From NCBI GenBank assembly GCA_900318955.1, contig ONMJ01000001.1:163381-227380 (forward strand): a DNA stretch of 64,000 nt, read 5' to 3'. This DNA is from an uncultured Bacteroidales bacterium. Its GTDB lineage: Bacteria > Bacteroidota > Bacteroidia > Bacteroidales > UBA932. The notes beneath the pieces are model-generated. The model was not told the origin of the DNA. It made no database searches and worked only from the letters and a program-made list of their open reading frames with translations. How positions within the stretch are numbered: the stretch's first letter is position 1; each line of letters starts with the position of its first letter. Shown here piece by piece: positions 61,652 through 64,000 of the stretch. The position numbers and the translations under genes are program-made.

Positions 61652-63680
61652 ATATTTAATATCTGCATTCATCTTATTGGGAGGAGTTCTCTCTCATGCT
61701 CAGGTGTTTAACAGGGCTCCTCTGGAACCCTCCCGTTATGCCGCCCTTCCTCTTGGCTCGGTCAAGGCTGAGGGATGGCTTCAGGAGCAGCTTCGCCTGC
61801 AAGCGACCGGACTGACTGGAAACCTTGATGAAGTCTATTCTGAGGTAGTCGGAGCCGATAATGCCTGGCTTGGAGGCGATGGAGATGCCTGGGAAAGGGG
61901 ACCATACTGGCTCGACGGTCTTCTTCCGCTCGCATATATCCTCGGCGATAAAGATTTGATTGCGAAATCTCAGACATGGGTTGAGGCGATACTTTCGTCT
62001 CAGCAGGCCGATGGATACATGGGACCCTCTGAAGACCATCCTTATGTCTACGGCCTTCAAAGAGGGAAGGCCCACGATTGGTGGCCGAAGATGGTGGCTT
62101 TGAAGATAATCCGCCAGTACTATGAGGCTACCTCTGATCCCCGGGCAATCGATTTCCTGAAGGCCTATTTCCGTTATCAGGCCGCGAACCTTGAGAAGGC
62201 ACCTTTGAATCATTGGTCGAGCTGGGGAAAGTGGCGCGGAGCAGACAATCTCGATGTCATTTACTGGCTCTACAATCTGACAGGGGAGGACTGGCTTCTT
62301 GATCTTGGGGAGATTGTTCATTCCCAGACTGCCGACTGGACTGAAATGTTTCGGGAGGGAAAAATATTCTCTACCCAAGGGAGTGTCCACTGTGTCAATC
62401 TGGCGCAGGGATTCAAGGCTCCTATGGTATGGTGGCAGTACTCTCATGAGGATTCGGATCTGGAGGCTCCTGTGATTGCAGCTGAGACAATAAGCCATAC
62501 TGTGGGCATTCCGAATGGTCTTTGGGCCGGAGATGAGAAGCTTCATTTCGGTTCTCCTTCCCGCGGCAGCGAGCTCTGCACGGCGGTCGAGATGATGTTC
62601 TCTCTCGAAACTATGCTCCAAATAAGCGGGGATGTACGCTGGGCGGATTGGCTAGAAAGAGTTACCTACAATGCCCTTCCGACGCAGGTCAATGATGATT
62701 TCTCGGCAAGGCAGTATTATCAGCAGACGAACCAGATAGCAGTCACAAAGGAGTGGCGTCCCTTCTCTACTCCTCATGAAGATACAGACGTTCTTTTCGG
62801 TACGCTGACGGGCTATCCCTGTTGCCTTTGCAATATGCATCAGGGCTGGCCGAAGTTTGTCCGGAACCTTTGGTATTCGACTCCTGACGGAGGCTTGGCC
62901 GCCCTTGTTTATGCTCCTTCGGCAGTAACTGCAAAAGTTGCAGGAGATGTCCTTGTCAATATTCGGGAAGAAACAGATTATCCTTTCGACGGGACTGTGA
63001 CTTTCACTGTTGACTTTTCCGGGAAAAGGAGAAAGAAGGTTTCTTTCCCGCTGTCTTTGAGGGTCCCTTCATGGTGTGATTCCGCTGTTGTAAGGCTAAA
63101 TGGAAATCTCTTGGAAGTAGATGTGGATCAAGGGATTGCGACTATTGATAGGGAGTGGAAAAAAGGTGATGTCCTCTCCCTCGAGATGGATATGAAAGTA
63201 CGTACCGAAGAGGGCTGGGACAAGGCGTGGAGTATTCTTCGCGGCCCTCTTGTCTATGCTCTTGAGATGGAAGAAAACTGGCGCTGGATTGATTTCAAGG
63301 GCACCGACCGTCATTTCGGATCGGGGGCCTGGGAAGTGGTTTCGGAAAGTCCTTGGAACTATTGTCTCATGAGGGATAGTTTCAAGACGGATTCATGTAC
63401 TGTCAGCGTCAAAGCCGTGGATTCTTATCCATGGAATCTGAAAGGGGCGCCAGTAAGGATTACCGTGCCGGCTCGTGAGCTGCCGCATTGGAAGGCCTCA
63501 AACGGCTCGGTAGGGGAGATTGCATATTGGACTGAAGAAGGTGACGATACTGGGGAGGAATGTAGGATAGTGCTTGTCCCATACGGCTGCACTACACTCA
63601 GAATCGCTTCCTTCCCGACACGAATCATCCCTTGGGACAGGGCCATAAGGAAAGAGAAATATCTTTCCCCTGAGCAGTAG
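61641..63680 (+). CDS. Exported GH127-like (DUF1680) beta-L-arabinofuranosidase family enzyme
   Basis: About 679 residues from the ATG at 61641, which overlaps the previous stop and starts the signal peptide MRIKYLISAFILLGGVLSHA. The (alpha/alpha)6 barrel spans most of the protein. The zinc-thiolate active site of GH127 enzymes is recognisable: E-x-C in SELC at residues 311-313, and the Cys pair in GYPCCLCNMHQG at 394-395. In HypBA1 of Bifidobacterium the equivalent Glu338, Cys340, Cys417 and Cys418 bind zinc, with Cys417 as nucleophile. It probably removes a beta-L-arabinofuranose or related sugar in the periplasm, but specificity within the family varies. Confidence 0.85.
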   Translation: MRIKYLISAFILLGGVLSHAQVFNRAPLEPSRYAALPLGSVKAEGWLQEQLRLQATGLTGNLDEVYSEVVGADNAWLGGDGDAWERGPYWLDGLLPLAYILGDKDLIAKSQTWVEAILSSQQADGYMGPSEDHPYVYGLQRGKAHDWWPKMVALKIIRQYYEATSDPRAIDFLKAYFRYQAANLEKAPLNHWSSWGKWRGADNLDVIYWLYNLTGEDWLLDLGEIVHSQTADWTEMFREGKIFSTQGSVHCVNLAQGFKAPMVWWQYSHEDSDLEAPVIAAETISHTVGIPNGLWAGDEKLHFGSPSRGSELCTAVEMMFSLETMLQISGDVRWADWLERVTYNALPTQVNDDFSARQYYQQTNQIAVTKEWRPFSTPHEDTDVLFGTLTGYPCCLCNMHQGWPKFVRNLWYSTPDGGLAALVYAPSAVTAKVAGDVLVNIREETDYPFDGTVTFTVDFSGKRRKKVSFPLSLRVPSWCDSAVVRLNGNLLEVDVDQGIATIDREWKKGDVLSLEMDMKVRTEEGWDKAWSILRGPLVYALEMEENWRWIDFKGTDRHFGSGAWEVVSESPWNYCLMRDSFKTDSCTVSVKAVDSYPWNLKGAPVRITVPARELPHWKASNGSVGEIAYWTEEGDDTGEECRIVLVPYGCTTLRIASFPTRIIPWDRAIRKEKYLSPEQ

Positions 63681-63688
63681 TAGTTATC

Positions 63689-64000
63689 TCAATTGCGGAA
63701 AAAGAAATAATACGCCGCTTGGTATAGAGGTATTCCGTCAGCATGGCCTACGATTCGGTATGAGGCGTCCTGTATGGTCCCGTCAGACTTGATGTGACCT
63801 ATGATTCTATAGCTGGAATCCTGCACTGTTCCGTCGTTTTTGATATGGCCGATAATTCGGTAAGACTTGTCCTGGACAGTCCCTCCTTTGAGGTAACCGA
63901 CGATTCTGTACGACGAGTCTTGGATAGTCCCATCCCTTTTGAAATGCCCGGTTATCCTGTAAGACGCGTCCTGGATGGTTCCGTCAGACTGGATATAGCC
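63689..64000 (-). CDS. Repeat protein, C-terminal part, 5' truncated by window edge
   Basis: 103 residues are visible ending at a TGA at 63689. Reading from the right edge, four 17-residue units and one of 16 follow one another, with a consensus close to GHIKSDGTIQDASYRII (the third lacks one residue), then a 19-residue tail ending in aromatic AAYYFFFRN. The short Gly-Asp-Gly repeat resembles the Bacteroidetes proteins annotated as 5-fold beta-flower, in which each repeat makes one petal; this is by eye only. Function unknown. The start and any signal peptide lie beyond the window. The gene is convergent with the GH127-like gene. Confidence 0.72.
   Translation of the reverse strand, partial: GYIQSDGTIQDASYRITGHFKRDGTIQDSSYRIVGYLKGGTVQDKSYRIIGHIKNDGTVQDSSYRIIGHIKSDGTIQDASYRIVGHADGIPLYQAAYYFFFRN
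63749..64000 (-). repeat. Five tandem repeats of about 51 bp
   Basis: Units 63950-64000, 63899-63949, 63851-63898 (48 bp), 63800-63850 and 63749-63799 encode the 17-residue repeats. Third-codon positions differ between units, so the repeat is old rather than a recent expansion. Further copies could lie beyond the edge. Confidence 0.9.

Noticed and set aside
1-64000. CRISPR arrays, tRNA or rRNA genes, insertion sequences and prophage genes
   Set aside because: No regularly spaced direct repeats other than the protein-coding units at the right edge, no cloverleaf or rRNA-like conserved stretch, and no transposase or integrase was seen.

Overview
The window looks like a chromosomal segment of a Bacteroidales bacterium, probably an uncultured gut-type member. 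The evidence is a SusC/SusD pair inside a polysaccharide utilisation locus (PUL), repeated promoter sequences of the Bacteroidetes type (TTTG, about 19 bp, TAnnTTTG), many Bacteroidetes-typical families (DUF5683, DUF4988, DUF1735, DUF4434, DUF4855, DUF4956, SLBB exporters) and the gene order parA-parB-DUF5683-lytic transglycosylase. No rRNA or tRNA gene is visible, so the genus cannot be fixed. Genes are densely packed with many ATGA or TGATG overlaps, and I saw no insertion sequence, phage gene or CRISPR array.

Layout. (1) 1-6882: end of a helix-hairpin-helix plus beta-barrel protein, then on the minus strand a LysM lytic transglycosylase, a DUF5683 protein, ParB, ParA and a Gfo/Idh/MocA oxidoreductase. 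(2) 6956-18785, plus strand: an exopolysaccharide or O-antigen operon with a six-SLBB outer-membrane exporter, Wzz, a Wzy-like polymerase, two FdtA-type sugar ketoisomerases, an ATP-grasp ligase, a DegT aminotransferase, two glycosyltransferases and an exported beta-helix protein. (3) 18820-21171: CsgG-like protein plus three lipoproteins. (4) 21195-28653: housekeeping and membrane genes, including upp, a Tat-exported phosphoesterase and an operon linking a VTC (polyphosphate polymerase-like) protein, DUF4956 and a DUF2490 barrel. (5) 28015-36421: a fused acyltransferase of the ornithine/glycine-lipid type with a LAB_N membrane protein, a possible structured RNA, small metabolic genes, an exported phosphodiester glycosidase, and an AraC regulator divergent from a lipoprotein hydrolase.

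(6) 36484-63680 is a large PUL. A minus-strand operon runs from an isomerase (57133) through a phosphomannose-isomerase-like protein, ROK kinase, SusC, SusD, a DUF1735 lipoprotein, two DUF4855 proteins (one fused to a glycosidase-like half), an FN3-phosphodiester glycosidase lipoprotein and a GntR regulator (38826). A DUF4988/BACON lipoprotein follows with its own promoter. Facing the operon, a DUF4434 protein (minus) and an AGE epimerase, MFS sugar porter, mutarotase-like protein and GH127-like enzyme (plus) complete the pathway. Three promoters in this region carry the same 16-bp element, TGTGGTGTACTGTGGT or one mismatch, next to the -7 box, which suggests one local regulon, probably of the GntR protein. 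The PUL substrate is unknown. The two phosphodiester-glycosidase domains, ROK kinase, mannose-6-phosphate isomerase-like protein and epimerase allow, but do not prove, a phosphodiester- or mannose-containing glycan.

(7) The last 312 bases hold the 3' end of a minus-strand gene encoding five 17-residue repeats.
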